Assembly (NCBI GenBank): GCA_963850415.1
Contig: CAWKLE010000002.1
Location: forward strand, 372,001-436,000
Source of the DNA: VAXT01 sp963850415
Lineage (GTDB): Bacteria > Actinomycetota > Thermoleophilia > Gaiellales > Gaiellaceae
DNA: 64,000 bases
Direction of reading: 5' to 3'
The translations under genes and the position numbers were made by a program. Below, in pieces: positions 47,028-55,667 of the stretch (position 1 is the first letter of the stretch; every line of letters starts with the position of its first letter). Below the pieces are notes generated by a model. The model ran no database searches. It was given only the letters and a program-made list of their open reading frames with translations, and was not told the origin of the DNA.

Positions 47028-47727
47028 TACGCGGCATGCTAAGGGGCGGGCGGCTTGCGGACCGTGCGTGCTCGGCGGCGAGGCGGCGGAACCGGATGTT
47101 CTCGGCGATGCCCCGTGCGGCGAGGCCCAGGAGGGCGAGGAGGACGATCGCGAACGGAATGACCGCGTACTTCGCGCTGATGCGGATCGGGTTCGTCGGC
47201 TTGACCTTGTTGGCGCGGTTGTAGGTGTTGGCGCTCGGGTTCGCCTGGAAATCGCGCGCCGCCTGCACGACGCCCGGTTTGCCGATCGGCGCGAACGTCG
47301 CACCGGGCATGAACGAGTCGACGAGCCAGCGGCCTTTCGCCGGGTGCAGGTACACGTGGAACAGGATCTGCCCGAGCTTCCCCTGGTACTTGGCGGTCGG
47401 CGAGAGGATGAGCTCGAGCGCCAGCTCGTCCCTCGTCCGGTACTGGATCGTCCACCCGTGGAAGCGCCGTCCGGCGGCCGGATACGGATAGACGGGGATC
47501 TCGCCGCTGCTCCACTGCTGCTGCGTCAGGCCGGCTTTCATCGTCGGCGTGAGGACGTCGTAGGCCCCGGCGGGATCGTGGCGCTTGACCGCATGGTTGA
47601 CGAAGATGTCGAGCGTTCTGTTGACCGCCGCGCGGTCCGAGGGCGCGAGGTGCGGAGGCGCGGCCAGGGCAGGGGCGGCGAACGCGAGCGCAGCCGTGCA
47701 GGCAACCAGAATCGCCCGTCCCCTCAT
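46993..47727 (-). CDS. Exported protein with C-terminal membrane helix
   Basis: 244 aa. Signal peptide (MRGRAILVACTAALAFAAPALA), an extracytoplasmic domain with NHAVKRHDPAGAYDVLTPTM, a short conserved helix often seen in NTF2-like/mTERF-like regulators of cell-surface processes, and KYQGKLGQILFHVYLHPAKGRW; then a transmembrane helix (YAVIPFAIVLLALLGLAARG) and a basic cytoplasmic tail. Function unknown. Overlaps the thioesterase start. Confidence 0.65.
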   Translation of the reverse strand: MRGRAILVACTAALAFAAPALAAPPHLAPSDRAAVNRTLDIFVNHAVKRHDPAGAYDVLTPTMKAGLTQQQWSSGEIPVYPYPAAGRRFHGWTIQYRTRDELALELILSPTAKYQGKLGQILFHVYLHPAKGRWLVDSFMPGATFAPIGKPGVVQAARDFQANPSANTYNRANKVKPTNPIRISAKYAVIPFAIVLLALLGLAARGIAENIRFRRLAAEHARSASRPPLSMPRNGSGARPGNRS

Positions 47728-47754
47728 GGCTCAAAGAGTAGCTACGGCGCCCGG

Positions 47755-49098
47755 TCAGCTGATGAGATCGAGCACCTCGTCGCGCTTGCGTTCCATGAGC
47801 TCCTCCGAGAGCGCCTCGAGGTTGAGGCGAAGCAGCGGCTCGGTGTTCGACGGCCGCACGTTCAGGTGCCAGTCCTCGGCCTCGACCGAGATTCCGTCCA
47901 GGTGCGAGACCTTGCCCTCGGCGCCGAAGCGCTCCTTGATCTCCTGGAGCTTCACGGCGACATCCGCGACCGGGACGTTGATCTCGCCGGTCAGGAAATA
48001 GCGCTCGCGGTACGGGCGCAGGAGCTCGGACAGCGGCTGGCCGCGCTTCGAGACGAGCTCCAGCACGAGCAGGAACGGAATCACGCCCGAGTCGGCCTGG
48101 AAGAAGTCCCGGAAGTAGTAGTGGCCGGAGACCTCGCCGGCGAAGGCGGCGTCCTCCTCGCGGATGCGCTGCTTGATGAACGCGTGGCCGACACGGTTGA
48201 TGAGCGGGATCCCGCCTGCGCGCGTGATCGTCTCGGGCACGGCCCAGCTGGCGCGCACGTCGTAGATCACCTTGGCGCCCGGATTCTTCTCCAGCATCGA
48301 CTCGGCGAGGAGCGCCGTCACGAAGTCGCCCGGGACGAACTCGCCGGTGTCGTCGATGAAGAAGCACCGGTCGGCGTCGCCGTCGAAGGCCGCGCCGAGG
48401 TCGGCGCCGTCCTCGCGCACCTTGCCGATCACGAACTCGCGGTTCTCGGGGAGGAGCGGGTTCGGCTCGTGATTCGGGAAGTTGCCGTCTGGCTCGAAGT
48501 AATACGGGATAGGGTCGATCGGGATCCGTTCGAGCACGGGCGGCAGCATCACCCCGGCCATCCCGTTCGCCGCGTCGATCACCACGCGCCGCTCCTGGAT
48601 CGCATCGAGGTCGACGAAGGACAGCACCTTGTCCACGAAGGCCGGAAAGACATCCTCCTCCCGGACCTGTCCTGGGACCTGGTCCCGGGGCGTGGCCGAA
48701 GGGGACACGGCCCGGTCGCGGATGTCCAGAAGGCCCGAGTCGCCTCCCACGGGCAGCGCGCCTCGGCGCACGATCTTCATCCCGGTGTACTCCTTCGGGT
48801 TGTGCGACGCGGTCACCTGGATGCCGCCGTCCAGCCCGAGGTGGCCGACGGCGAAGTAGAGCATCTCGGTGCCGACGAGCCCGATGTCGACCACCTCGGC
48901 CCCAGCGGCGGCAGCGCCCTCGATCGCCGCCTGCGCCATCGAGGGCGACGAGACGCGCATGTCCCGCCCGACCGCAATCCGCTCCGGCTCGAACTGCTCG
49001 ACGTAGCCGCGCCCGACCGCGCGCGCTCCCTCCTCGTCGAGGTCGACGGGGTAGATCCCGCGCACGTCGTACGCCTTGAAGACTTTTGGATCGAGCAC
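47755..49098 (-). CDS. Phosphomannomutase/phosphoglucomutase
   Basis: 447 aa. Alpha-D-phosphohexomutase converting sugar 6- and 1-phosphates for polysaccharide precursors. Four-domain layout: AYDVRGIYPVDL, phosphoserine loop VTASHNPKEYTGMK, Mg2+ loop AAFDGDADRCFF, sugar loop GEVSGHYYFRDF and phosphate loop VRPSNTEPLLRL, all intact. The GTG at 49098 gives the canonical VLDPKVFKAYDVRGI beginning. A palindromic patch GGGACCTGGTCCC (48673-48685) sits inside the coding region in the variable segment after domain 1. Divergent from the cyclase gene with a 49-bp gap. Confidence 0.94.
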   Translation of the reverse strand: MLDPKVFKAYDVRGIYPVDLDEEGARAVGRGYVEQFEPERIAVGRDMRVSSPSMAQAAIEGAAAAGAEVVDIGLVGTEMLYFAVGHLGLDGGIQVTASHNPKEYTGMKIVRRGALPVGGDSGLLDIRDRAVSPSATPRDQVPGQVREEDVFPAFVDKVLSFVDLDAIQERRVVIDAANGMAGVMLPPVLERIPIDPIPYYFEPDGNFPNHEPNPLLPENREFVIGKVREDGADLGAAFDGDADRCFFIDDTGEFVPGDFVTALLAESMLEKNPGAKVIYDVRASWAVPETITRAGGIPLINRVGHAFIKQRIREEDAAFAGEVSGHYYFRDFFQADSGVIPFLLVLELVSKRGQPLSELLRPYRERYFLTGEINVPVADVAVKLQEIKERFGAEGKVSHLDGISVEAEDWHLNVRPSNTEPLLRLNLEALSEELMERKRDEVLDLIS

Positions 49099-49147
49099 CG
49101 CAGGGATGGTAAACGCGGTCTGGATCGTTCTTACACTTAGACCTCGG

Positions 49148-52087
49148 ATGGAACGAAAACTCGCCACGGTCCTGTTCGTCGACCTCGTCGACTCGACGTC
49201 GTTTGTCACTGCGAGCGACCCCGAGGTCGTGCGCCGGCGCGTGACCCAGTTCTTCGACCGCGTCTCGAGCAGCATCGAGCGCTACGGCGGAACCGTGGAG
49301 AAGTTCGCCGGCGACGCCGTGATGGCCGCCTTCGGGATTCCGCAGGCCCACGAAGACGACTCGGAGCGCGCCGTCCGCGCAGCGCTCGAGATCCTCGACG
49401 GCGTCGACGAGCTCGAGCTCCGGGCTCGGATCGGCGTCGAGGCGGGCGAGGTGGTCACCGGCGCCGGCGACTCCACGTTCGCAACCGGCGAAGCGCTCAA
49501 CATCGCCGCCCGCCTTCAGCAGCTCGCTGAGCCGGGCCAGATCCTGCTCGGCCCCGCTGCACACCGGCTCACCCTAGGCCGGATCGAGGTCGACGACGTC
49601 GGCCCCGTCGAGGTGCGAGGGCGCGACGAGCCGGTCTGGGCGTGGGCCGCGACCGCCGCCGCCGGCCGCGCTCCGGCACGGGTCGCCGTCACGCCGCTCG
49701 TCGGCCGCGATCACGAGCTCGACCTGCTCGAGAACACGTTCGCCCGAGCGACGCGCGACCGCCGGGCGCATCTCGTCACGATCTACGGCGAGCCCGGCGT
49801 CGGCAAGAGCCGCCTCGCCAACGAGTTCCTCGCCTCGCTCGAGGGGACGACCGTGCTCCACGGGCGCTGTCTCCCGTACGGCGAGAGCATCACGTACTGG
49901 CCGCTCGCCGAGATGGTCAAAGGAGCAGCCGACATCGCCGACGACGATCCGCTCGACGTCGCGATCGAGAAGCTGCGCGAGTGCTGCCCGGCAGAGGCGG
50001 TCGCCGACCTGCTCGGCCTCGCAACCGGCGTGCTCGAGGCGGTCCACGGCGAGCGCAGCCAGCAGGAGATCTCCTGGGCGGCGCGCGAGTGGGCGCGGAT
50101 GATGTCGCAGGCCCAGCCGCTGATCCTCGTCTTCGAGGACATCCACTGGGCCGAGGAGCCGCTGCTCGAGCTGATCGAGCACATGACGTCCTGGGTGCGC
50201 GACGGCTCGCTGATGATCATGTGCCTGGCCCGCCCCGAGCTGCTCGACATCCGCTCCGACTGGGGCGGCGGTCGCGTTCGCGCGACGGCGATCGAGCTCG
50301 AGCCGCTCGGCGCCGCCGACAGCGAGATTCTGATCGAGGCGCTCACCGAGGACGGCGCGATCTCGAGCACCACGAAGCGCGCGCTGCTCGACAAGACCGG
50401 CGGCAACCCGCTGTTCCTCGAGGAGGTCATGCTCAACGTCGCCGAGTGCGGAGAGGAGCGGGCGGCGAAGGAGATCCCGGACACGGTTCAGGCGCTGATC
50501 GCCTCCCGCATCGACCGGCTCGACGTTGACTCGAAGGCCGTGCTCCAGCGGGCGTCGGTCATCGGCCGCACGTTCTGGGGCGCCGCGATCGAGCGCCTGT
50601 CGGGAGGCGAGGGCATCGACGAGGCGATCGACGATCTGCTGCTCCGCGACCTCGTCGTCGGGGAATCGCGCTCGACGCTCAAGAACGAGACCGCTTACCG
50701 CTTCAAGCACGTGCTCATCCGCGACGTCGCCTACGCGAGCCTCACGAAGTCGGCGCGCGCGAAGCACCACGCCGCCTTCGCCGAGTGGTTGCGGGAGCGG
50801 GCCGGCGACGAGCTGCTCGAGATCCGGGCGCACCACCTCGACCACGCCGCCTCGCTGCTGGCCGAGCTCGACGGCGCTCCGCCCGCCGATCTTGCGCGCG
50901 AGGCGGCCGTGACGCTCGAGGAAGCCGGGCGCCGCGCCCTCGCCCGAGAGGCGAACCAGGCTGCGCGCCACCTGTTCCTGCGGGCGGTCGAGCTCGAGCC
51001 ATCGCTGCACCGGCGGTACATGGCCGCGAAGGCCGCCTGGCGACTCGACGACCTGCCTGCCGTCGCCCGTGAGATGGAGGCCGTTAGAGAGGAGTCGGTC
51101 CGCATCGGCGACAAGAATCTCGAAGGCAAAGCGCTGACCGCTCTCGCCGACATGGTGCTGATGCGCGAGGCGGATCCCGTGCGCGCCCGCGAGCTGGCGG
51201 AGCAGGCGCTGGCGCTCATCGAAGACGACCCGCCGGCGCGCTTCGACGCGCTGCGGGTCGCCTGGACAGCCGCGTACTGGGTCGGGCACGTTGCCGATTC
51301 CGAGCATTACGTCATCGAGCAGCTCGAGCTGGCGCGCGCCGCAGGCCGCAAGGATCTCGAGAGCGTCGCCATTCTCACCTGGGCGGACACCTATTCCGCA
51401 AGGCTCGACATGGAGACGGCTCGCGCCAAGCTGGCGCAAGCGCGCGACCTCGCCGAGGAGAGCGGCGCGATCAACGCGCGCGGCCGCGTCTACCTCGCGT
51501 GGACGAAGGTCTACCTCCTCCAGGGCGAGCTCGAGCAGGCCGAGGAAGCGTTTGCCGAGGCAGAGCGGCTCTTCTCGGAGGCAGGCGCCGTCTGGGCCGT
51601 CGGCCGCTCACTGAACATAGGCGCCTGGGTCGCATGGGAGAGCGGCGACCTCGCGAAGGCCGAGAAGCGCTTCCGGGAGTCGATCCGGCTCTTGAAGCCG
51701 ATCGGCGACCGGGCGACCCTCTGCGAGAGCCAGCGCAGCCTCGCCGAGCTTCTGATCGCTCGCGGGCGGATCGAGGAAGCCGAGCGGTACGCGATGGACG
51801 CGCGCGAGACGGTCGGCCCGCTCGACGTCACGTCACTCGCGACGACGGCGGCATCCCTTGCTCAGGTTCGTGCCGCCCAGGGACGCGACGAAGAGGCCGA
51901 CGCGCTCTTTGAGGAGGCGCTGGCCGCCGTCGTCGATACGGATTTCCGAAACATCGAGCACGAGGTGCTCCGGCCGTACGCTCAGTTCTTGCGCGATCGC
52001 GGGCGCGACGACGAAGCGGAGCGGGTCGAGGAGCGCCTCGGCGAGCTCATGCCCGCGGCCGCGAAGAGCTCCGCGCGAATCGCCTGA
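49148..52087 (+). CDS. Soluble adenylate/guanylate cyclase fused to AAA ATPase and TPR-like region
   Basis: 979 aa. N-terminal class III cyclase domain with both metal Asp (LFVDLVDSTSF; EKFAGDAVMAAFG, Lys for adenine), and GEALNIAARLQQL supplying Asn and Arg; then an orphan-STAND-type ATPase (Walker A GEPGVGKSRLANEFL, Walker B LILVFEDIHWAEEP), winged-helix-like segment, and about ten TPR-like helical repeats to the end (residues 600-960). Architecture equals mycobacterial cyclase-LuxR-type regulators minus the HTH. It should make cAMP in response to a partner bound by the repeats. ATG 49148. Its 3' end overlaps the convergent TIM-barrel gene by about 106 bp. Confidence 0.88.
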   Translation: MERKLATVLFVDLVDSTSFVTASDPEVVRRRVTQFFDRVSSSIERYGGTVEKFAGDAVMAAFGIPQAHEDDSERAVRAALEILDGVDELELRARIGVEAGEVVTGAGDSTFATGEALNIAARLQQLAEPGQILLGPAAHRLTLGRIEVDDVGPVEVRGRDEPVWAWAATAAAGRAPARVAVTPLVGRDHELDLLENTFARATRDRRAHLVTIYGEPGVGKSRLANEFLASLEGTTVLHGRCLPYGESITYWPLAEMVKGAADIADDDPLDVAIEKLRECCPAEAVADLLGLATGVLEAVHGERSQQEISWAAREWARMMSQAQPLILVFEDIHWAEEPLLELIEHMTSWVRDGSLMIMCLARPELLDIRSDWGGGRVRATAIELEPLGAADSEILIEALTEDGAISSTTKRALLDKTGGNPLFLEEVMLNVAECGEERAAKEIPDTVQALIASRIDRLDVDSKAVLQRASVIGRTFWGAAIERLSGGEGIDEAIDDLLLRDLVVGESRSTLKNETAYRFKHVLIRDVAYASLTKSARAKHHAAFAEWLRERAGDELLEIRAHHLDHAASLLAELDGAPPADLAREAAVTLEEAGRRALAREANQAARHLFLRAVELEPSLHRRYMAAKAAWRLDDLPAVAREMEAVREESVRIGDKNLEGKALTALADMVLMREADPVRARELAEQALALIEDDPPARFDALRVAWTAAYWVGHVADSEHYVIEQLELARAAGRKDLESVAILTWADTYSARLDMETARAKLAQARDLAEESGAINARGRVYLAWTKVYLLQGELEQAEEAFAEAERLFSEAGAVWAVGRSLNIGAWVAWESGDLAKAEKRFRESIRLLKPIGDRATLCESQRSLAELLIARGRIEEAERYAMDARETVGPLDVTSLATTAASLAQVRAAQGRDEEADALFEEALAAVVDTDFRNIEHEVLRPYAQFLRDRGRDDEAERVEERLGELMPAAAKSSARIA

Positions 52088-52878
52088 TGTGACTCCTCAC
52101 CCGGCGCCTCGCTGATCACGGTCGCGGGGCGCGGGAAGCGTGCCAGCGCCTTCCCGAGCGGCGCGACACGCAGCGTGCCGTCCCCGTAGGGCAGGTGCTT
52201 CGTCTCGTTTCGGTTCGCGTAGGCGATGTCCGAGAAGTGAATGTGGAACGGCGCGCCGCGCGGCAGGATGCGGTTCACTGCGGCGAGCACGTCGTGGAAC
52301 GCCTTCACCGTCGTGAACGCGCCGTCGCTGGTCGCGTGCAGGTGCGCGAAGTCGATCACCGGCCGCACCCACCCGAGCCGCGACGAGATCCCGAGGATGT
52401 CGTCGAGGCTGCCGAAGTCGTTGACCCGGCCCATGATCTCGACCCCGAACGCGACCCCGCGGTCCTTGGCCTCGATCCGCTTGCGGAAGTCACCGAGCTG
52501 CGAGACGACCGAGCTGACGGTCTGCTTGCGCGTCCGGCCGAGCAGGAAGCCCGGATGGAAGACCACCGGCTCGGCTCCCGCGACCTTTGCGATCCCCGCC
52601 GAGTGGTCGAGCATCCCGGTCGCCATCCCGTGCTTGCGGTCGCGCTCGACATGACCCATGAACCCGGCGATCGGCGCGTGCACCGACAGCACGATGCGGC
52701 GCCTGCGCGCGAGCTTCCCGAACTCCTCCGCCCACGGGTAGTCCATCCAGAAGCCCGACTCGAAGTCGATCTCGTTCGCCGTGTACCCGCGCTCGCCCAG
52801 CAGCTCGATCGCCTCGTCGGGCGATTCCCGGGACAACACGCGCGCAGGCCCGAAGCGGAGCGTTCCCACAGGCTGCAA
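51982..52878 (-). CDS. Endonuclease IV-like TIM-barrel protein
   Basis: 298 aa. Xylose-isomerase-like/AP-endonuclease-2-family barrel: VLSVHAPI, FHPGF, FGVEIMG, VIDFAHLHA and HIHFSDI carry the His, Glu and Asp that bind metals in Nfo-type enzymes. Some family members are sugar isomerases, so nuclease activity is not certain. The last 22 residues (Ser/Arg-rich) run antisense to the cyclase gene and look like an extension past the natural C-terminus ISEAPGEESHQAIRAEL. Start is TTG 52878 or GTG 52869. Confidence 0.78.
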   Translation of the reverse strand: MQPVGTLRFGPARVLSRESPDEAIELLGERGYTANEIDFESGFWMDYPWAEEFGKLARRRRIVLSVHAPIAGFMGHVERDRKHGMATGMLDHSAGIAKVAGAEPVVFHPGFLLGRTRKQTVSSVVSQLGDFRKRIEAKDRGVAFGVEIMGRVNDFGSLDDILGISSRLGWVRPVIDFAHLHATSDGAFTTVKAFHDVLAAVNRILPRGAPFHIHFSDIAYANRNETKHLPYGDGTLRVAPLGKALARFPRPATVISEAPGEESHQAIRAELFAAAGMSSPRRSSTRSASSSRPRSRKN

Positions 52879-52922
52879 CGTAACTCAGCCTTGCCGTCCG
52901 ACCCGGGTCCTACGCTTTTCAC

Positions 52923-53159
52923 ATGGCCAAGAGCCCAACTCGAATCGACCTCCTGGAGCTCGACATCGACCTTCGCCTTGCCGACCTCTGGCGAGAGGCC
53001 GCCGACGTCGAGGACTGGAATCTCGACGTCGTGGCCGCGTTCATGCGGGCTGCGTACGGCAAGGGGTACTGCGACGCCTTGACCGAGGAGGCACCCGGCA
53101 GCCTGTGCGAGGACCACGGCTACCGGATCCCCGGTCGGCGCCAGCAGACGCCCGCCTGA
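52923..53159 (+). CDS. Small conserved hypothetical protein
   Basis: 78 aa starting at ATG. Acidic, helical N-terminal part (LELDIDLRLADLWREAADVEDWNLDVVAAFMRAAYG) and a Cys pair flanking CEDHGYRIPGRR at the C-terminus. Reads like a small actinobacterial housekeeping protein of unknown role. It ends 46 bp before the stop of the convergent thioredoxin gene. Confidence 0.6.
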   Translation: MAKSPTRIDLLELDIDLRLADLWREAADVEDWNLDVVAAFMRAAYGKGYCDALTEEAPGSLCEDHGYRIPGRRQQTPA

Positions 53160-53204
53160 CGCGCCGCTTGGTACGTCGTCGCGCGCGTGTGTGAGGAGCG
53201 CCGG

Positions 53205-53780
53205 TTAACTCCCGGCCGCGCGTTTGATCCCTTCTTCGAGCTGTCCCGAGGACACCTCGCCTGCCGTTCTCCCCACGACCCGGCCGCGTGCGTCGAGATA
53301 GTACGTCTCTGGAAGGCCGATCAGCCCATAGGCGCTCGAGGTCCCGGAGCCCCCGCGGAGTGAGACGTAGTCGACGCGACCGCGGTCGAGGAAATGCCTG
53401 GCGTCGCCGGTGAAGTCGTTGATGTCGACGCCGAGGAAGATCACGGAACCGCGATGCCTCTTCGCCGAGGCGGTGAGTCGCTGCAGCTCGCTCTTGCACG
53501 GATCGCACCAAGAGGCCCAGAAGTTCATGACGACCACCCGGCCGCGCAGATCGATCGGCGACAGCGTGTCGCGGGTGGCGAGCCGCTTGTAAGGAGCCGG
53601 CCACGTGGACGCCCGCGGCCAGATCACATTGAGCCGCACATCGGGCGCGGCGGGCTTGCCCCGCAGAGCGGTCGCCGACAGGCTCCCGGCTGGAGTGCCC
53701 TGCGCCAGGTGGTGAACGAACAGGCCGAGTAGCGCAGCCACCCCGAGGACAGAGACGCCGCGGAGCACTCGAACGGCCAA
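53205..53780 (-). CDS. TlpA/ResA-type membrane-anchored thioredoxin
   Basis: 191 aa. One N-terminal anchor (VLRGVSVLGVAALLGLFVHHL), then a thioredoxin fold with the redox site Cys92-Cys95 in FWASWCDPCKSEL, cis-Pro region GLPETYYLDARG and the insert VDINDFTGDARHFLDRG typical of TlpA/ResA. It faces outside and should reduce cysteines of apocytochrome c or CuA/Sco proteins, fitting the nearby Sco, ccmE and ccmF genes. TTG start at 53780 lies 14 bases after the histidine kinase stop, making RR - HK - TlpA one operon. Confidence 0.9.
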   Translation of the reverse strand: MAVRVLRGVSVLGVAALLGLFVHHLAQGTPAGSLSATALRGKPAAPDVRLNVIWPRASTWPAPYKRLATRDTLSPIDLRGRVVVMNFWASWCDPCKSELQRLTASAKRHRGSVIFLGVDINDFTGDARHFLDRGRVDYVSLRGGSGTSSAYGLIGLPETYYLDARGRVVGRTAGEVSSGQLEEGIKRAAGS

Positions 53781-53794
53781 AGTGCCGCCTGCCT

Positions 53795-54925
53795 TCAGCT
53801 TCCGCGGCCGATGAGACCGTCGGCGGCCAGCGAAGCACGCGCCGCGGTCCTCTCCGCCAAGTTCGTGGCGCTGTGGAACCCGGGCAGTCGGAGACTGAAG
53901 GTCGAGCCGCCGGCGCCCGAGTCGACGTCGACCGTCCCCCCGTGCGAACGAACGATCGCGTCGACGATCGCCAGCCCGAGACCGGCCCCGCCGCTGACGC
54001 GAGCACGCGACGGGTCGGCTCGGGCGAAGCGCTCGAACACGTGAGCGGCTGCCTCGGGCGGGATGCCGCACCCCTCGTCGGCGACCTCGATCTCGACGAC
54101 GCCGTCGTGCCCCGTCGCGCGCAACTCGATCGCATCGGTCGCCTCGGTGTACTTGACGGCGTTCTCGAGCAGGGCGTCGAGGACGATCCGCAAGCCCTCC
54201 CGATCGGCTGTCACGGTGCCAGGGTCGATATGACCGAGCCGCCAGACGCGGGGGCCGACCTCGGACCAGCGTATGAAGACATCCTCGAGGAAGGGTTCGA
54301 GATCGAGCTCCTCCCGAACGCCGAAGTCAGGAAGATCCGCCTTCGCGAGCAGGAGCAGCCGCTCGATGATCTTGTCCATCCGCTCGAGCTCGTCCACGGC
54401 GATGACGATTTCCTGCGGAGCGTCCCCGTTGGCGCGAAGAGCGAGATCGAGGTGGCCACGGGCGATAGTCACCGGCGTCCGCAGTTCGTGGGAGGCGTCA
54501 TTCACGAACTGCTCCCGCCGCGCCATCAGCTCGGAGTTCTGCTCGGCGCGCAGCTCGGCCGTGCGCAACGCGTCTTGGCGCCGACGGGCATGCCAGACCA
54601 TGGCGAGGAACATCGCGGACATCAGCGGCACCTCGAAGAGCTCGCCCCAAAGCTGGATCCCGTCGAGGGCGTCCACGAAGATCAATCCACCCGTGCCGGC
54701 GATCACGGCCGCGAGAACGATCCCCGTTCCGTGGCGACCCCAGACGCGGAAGCCGTAAACCAGGGTCAGGCTGATCCATACGAAGTGGAACGGGATCGTC
54801 TCCCAGTCGGGCCAGAGGCCCATTGCGACGAGGTTGGCGGCCGCGAACGCAGCCCACGCCAGCTCGACCGATCTACGCCGCAGTAAGTCGGTAACCCGCA
54901 CGGCGAACGGTCTCGATCGAGGCAT
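53795..54925 (-). CDS. Sensor histidine kinase
   Basis: 376 aa. About four membrane helices in residues 20-112, a short linker, the DHp helix with phospho-accepting His146 in NDASHELRTPVTIA, and the HATPase domain: N-box LLENAVKYTEAT, G1 VADEGCGIPPE, G2 GGAGLGLAIVDAI. No HAMP or extracellular sensor domain, so the signal is probably sensed in or near the membrane, possibly redox or quinone state. Its proposed ATG overlaps the regulator stop by 53 bases; a later GTG (54901) would reduce this. Confidence 0.92.
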   Translation of the reverse strand: MPRSRPFAVRVTDLLRRRSVELAWAAFAAANLVAMGLWPDWETIPFHFVWISLTLVYGFRVWGRHGTGIVLAAVIAGTGGLIFVDALDGIQLWGELFEVPLMSAMFLAMVWHARRRQDALRTAELRAEQNSELMARREQFVNDASHELRTPVTIARGHLDLALRANGDAPQEIVIAVDELERMDKIIERLLLLAKADLPDFGVREELDLEPFLEDVFIRWSEVGPRVWRLGHIDPGTVTADREGLRIVLDALLENAVKYTEATDAIELRATGHDGVVEIEVADEGCGIPPEAAAHVFERFARADPSRARVSGGAGLGLAIVDAIVRSHGGTVDVDSGAGGSTFSLRLPGFHSATNLAERTAARASLAADGLIGRGS

Positions 54926-55538
54926 TCGGCCCCAGCTTCACGCGCAGGCGGCGAATGCAAACCTCGACGACGTTGGACGCAGGATCGAAGTGATACCCCC
55001 AGACCTCCGCAAGCAGCCGCTCGCGGCTGATCACCACGCCTGAATGGAGGAGCAGGTGGTGGAGGAGACGAAACTCGCGGTCGGCCAGTGTGGTCACGTT
55101 TCCGTCGACGATCGCCTGGCGACGGGCGACGTCCAGTGCGATTCTCCCGACTCGCAGGACGGTCTCGTGCCCCTCCGTCTGCCCGCGGCGAACGTGCACC
55201 TGCACGCGCGCGATCAACTCGTCGAGCGCAAAGGGCTTGGGGAGGTAGTCGCGTGCACCGAGCTCGAAGCCGCGGAGCTTCGTCTCCAGGTCGCGTCGCG
55301 CGGAGAGGACGAGAACGGGGACCTGCAGCCGACGGCGCCGAAGTTCGGCAAGCACGTCCAGCCCCCCGGCGCCTGGCAGCAGCAAGTCGAGGACGATCAG
55401 GTCGAACTGCTCCTCGACCGCACGTCGAAGCCCGGATTCGCCGTCGTTCTCCGTCTCGACGACGAAGCCCTCTGCTGTGAGGCCTCGCCGGACGAACGCC
55501 CGAATTCGAGGCTCGTCCTCGATGATCAGGATTCGCAT
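54873..55538 (-). CDS. OmpR/PhoB-type response regulator
   Basis: 221 aa. Receiver domain with acidic pocket (ILIIEDEPRIRAF), phosphoacceptor Asp51 in LIVLDLLLPGAGG and switch Lys in LPKPFALDEL; C-terminal winged-helix DNA-binding domain (TLADREFRLLHHLLLHSG, LLAEVWGYHFDPASNVVEVC). It probably binds the ATGAC direct repeats just upstream and regulates both its own operon (kinase, TlpA) and the divergent oxidase cluster. ATG 55538 places the receiver motif at the N-terminus. Confidence 0.95.
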   Translation of the reverse strand: MRILIIEDEPRIRAFVRRGLTAEGFVVETENDGESGLRRAVEEQFDLIVLDLLLPGAGGLDVLAELRRRRLQVPVLVLSARRDLETKLRGFELGARDYLPKPFALDELIARVQVHVRRGQTEGHETVLRVGRIALDVARRQAIVDGNVTTLADREFRLLHHLLLHSGVVISRERLLAEVWGYHFDPASNVVEVCIRRLRVKLGPNASIETVRRAGYRLTAA

Positions 55539-55572
55539 CTGCTGACCGCGGCGGAGAATAACCCCGCGGAAG

Positions 55573-55610
55573 ATGACCTGCAAATGACAGCAAGATGACA
55601 CTTTCGTCAT
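55573..55610. promoter_or_regulatory. Three ATGAC repeats at 11-bp spacing, candidate OmpR-family binding site
   Basis: ATGAC starts at 55573, 55584 and 55595 (exact 11-bp periods), and an inverted copy GTCAT lies at 55606-55610. The 129-bp gap between the response regulator and the oxidase cluster contains nothing else. Tandem half-sites one helical turn apart are typical of PhoB/OmpR dimers. Confidence 0.55.
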
Positions 55611-55667
55611 CTAAGGCCAGTTCGGGTGTCCTTCCGCTCCTCGATCGGTTATATCCGTCGCCGAAGG

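Noticed and set aside
48661..48720. GGGACCTGGTCCC palindrome in the phosphohexomutase gene as an inserted REP element
   Set aside because: The protein keeps normal length and all motifs; the palindrome lies in a variable loop and may be chance.
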